Below, in pieces: positions 18,310 to 19,011 of a stretch of DNA of 19,011 nucleotides (its first letter is position 1; each line of letters opens with the position of its first letter). Where the stretch lies: the NCBI GenBank assembly GCA_964409535.1, contig CAYPDQ010000015.1, forward strand, positions 1 to 19,011, written 5' to 3'. Made by a program: the position numbers and the translations under genes. The stretch is from JBBUAX01 sp964409535. GTDB lineage: Bacteria; Patescibacteriota; Minisyncoccia; UBA6257; 2-01-FULL-56-20. The notes beneath the pieces are model-generated. The model searched no databases. It worked only from the letters and a program-made list of their open reading frames with translations, and was not told where the DNA came from.

Positions 18310-19011
18310 TTGACGCTCTACTATAATTATAGAGTCAAACATATAAGTAGGTCGGATTGGAATAAATTACTCGTTCCGGCTCTCGTGGTTTTCATGGTAC
18401 TGACGCTTTCCTTTCCCCAGCCGGCAGGCGCTGGTAAGGTTGTTAAGTGGGTTGGAGTAGCCGTCGCTGCGGTTGTCACGGTCGGCGTAGCTGCAGCAGT
18501 GATCACTGCAGGCACTCTTGCAGTTGCGGGATCGGCAGCGGCTTCAGCAATCACATCCGTTGGCACTTCGGTTGTTTCAGCTGTTATTGGGAGTACTCTT
18601 GCTGTTGGAGCCGCAGCAGTGGCGGTGGGGGTGGCGGTTGGTGTAGGCACGAACTGCTTGATGAATATAGCCTTAGACATAGAGGGTATGTGTAATCGCA
18701 AAGGCGGTTCACCAACGCAGCAGGCCGTCAATCCGCCGGGTGGCGGCAGCGACCGCTACTCCTGCGACGGTTCCGCCTGTGTTTCCAATCCCGACGGTCC
18801 CTATGCTTCCTCCGATTGCGACAATGCCTGCGGCGGTGGCCCCGGCCCGGACCCAGCCCCGAACCAGGACCTGGTCCCGGCTCCGAGCCTGGTCCAGGAC
18901 TAGGCTCGACCCCTGGCCCGGGTCCCGGACCTGGCCCTGGTCCTAGCGGCCCCCCTCCCCCGCCTCCACCTCCCCCGCAATACAACGTCTGCGCGAACGA
19001 CGGCGCCTGCA
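18310..19011 (+). pseudogene. Secreted Cys-rich, Gly/Pro-rich surface protein, frameshifted and cut by the window
   Basis: The signal peptide is KLLVPALVVFMVLTLSF and then PQPAGA, like paralog B. It is followed by about 75 Gly/Ala/Val-rich hydrophobic residues, then a Cys module (YSCDGSACV, GPYASSDCDNAC). The first frame stops at 18903. One frame back, the DNA continues as a Gly/Pro linker (PEPGPGPGSEPGPG), nine prolines and QYNVCANDGAC, which begins a second Cys module. Adding one C at 18846-18848 joins the frames. The start is uncertain: TTG 18310 is the only obvious in-frame start before the signal peptide, but it lies upstream of the -10 box. A cell-surface role is inferred; the 3' end is outside the window. 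Confidence 0.7.
18322..18327 (+). promoter_or_regulatory. -10 box before the Cys-rich protein
   Basis: TATAAT inside a partial inverted repeat (CTCTA near 18317, TAGAG near 18330). TTTACG at 18300-18305 is a possible -35 with 16-base spacing. If used, the real start codon lies after about 18335. Confidence 0.45.

Noticed and set aside
18728..18985. Minus-strand Gly/Pro-rich open frame
   Set aside because: Low-complexity antisense of the Gly/Pro linker of the surface protein; the plus strand resumes a Cys module in frame, which supports the plus-strand reading.

Overview
The window looks like a chromosomal segment from a Candidate Phyla Radiation (Patescibacteria, probably Parcubacteria-like) bacterium. 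This is inference, not proof. The grounds are: core genes that start almost at their transcription start; several small GC-rich palindromes of a kind I associate with CPR genomes, some lying inside coding frames; conserved unnamed proteins of CPR type; and very tight gene packing. No rRNA, tRNA or CRISPR array was recognised.

Layout. 1-261: a dense nest of inverted repeats, then a strong promoter for elongation factor P (262-849). 850-1109: an intergenic stretch bounded by an inverted repeat. 1110-1739: SGNH/GDSL hydrolase. 1862-5304: an accessory patch with a broken HigB-type toxin, an unnamed CPR protein, a HicB/HicA-type pair, a C39-like cysteine peptidase, a PPC/DUF296 protein plus the remnant of a second copy, and a frameshifted CPBP-type membrane protease. 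Four copies of one palindromic terminator separate these genes. 5305-8789: GrpB-family protein, a possible GlcG/HbpS-like protein, a transglutaminase-like protein and a large FAD-linked oxidase. 8828-10084: mnmA (tRNA 2-thiouridylase) carrying three in-frame palindromic insertions. 10085-10345: probably an independent structured RNA ending in a clear terminator. 10360-11739: CobO/BtuR-like adenosyltransferase, preceded by a broken copy of its own 5' end, then a methyltransferase. 11876-12376: P-loop kinase on the minus strand.

12528-16836 is a tight six-gene plus-strand operon: guanylate-kinase-like fusion protein, GT-A glycosyltransferase, ribulose-phosphate 3-epimerase (frameshifted), uridine kinase/phosphoribulokinase-like kinase, Nudix hydrolase, SAM methyltransferase. 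The combination suggests a pathway around an activated or modified pentose, but the product cannot be read from the sequence. 17090-19011 holds two tandem paralogous exported proteins and the start of a Cys-rich, Gly/Pro-rich surface protein that leaves the window.

Three themes recur. (1) Palindromic elements sit in frame inside efp and mnmA, and inside the broken cobO copy. (2) At least seven genes have an extended -10 box (TGN followed by a TATAAT-like hexamer) 6-11 bases before the start codon, so their mRNAs should be leaderless or nearly so; five other genes, mostly accessory, have a clear Shine-Dalgarno site. (3) Three genes are broken by what looks like one missing base in a short homopolymer, which is either sequencing error or real decay.
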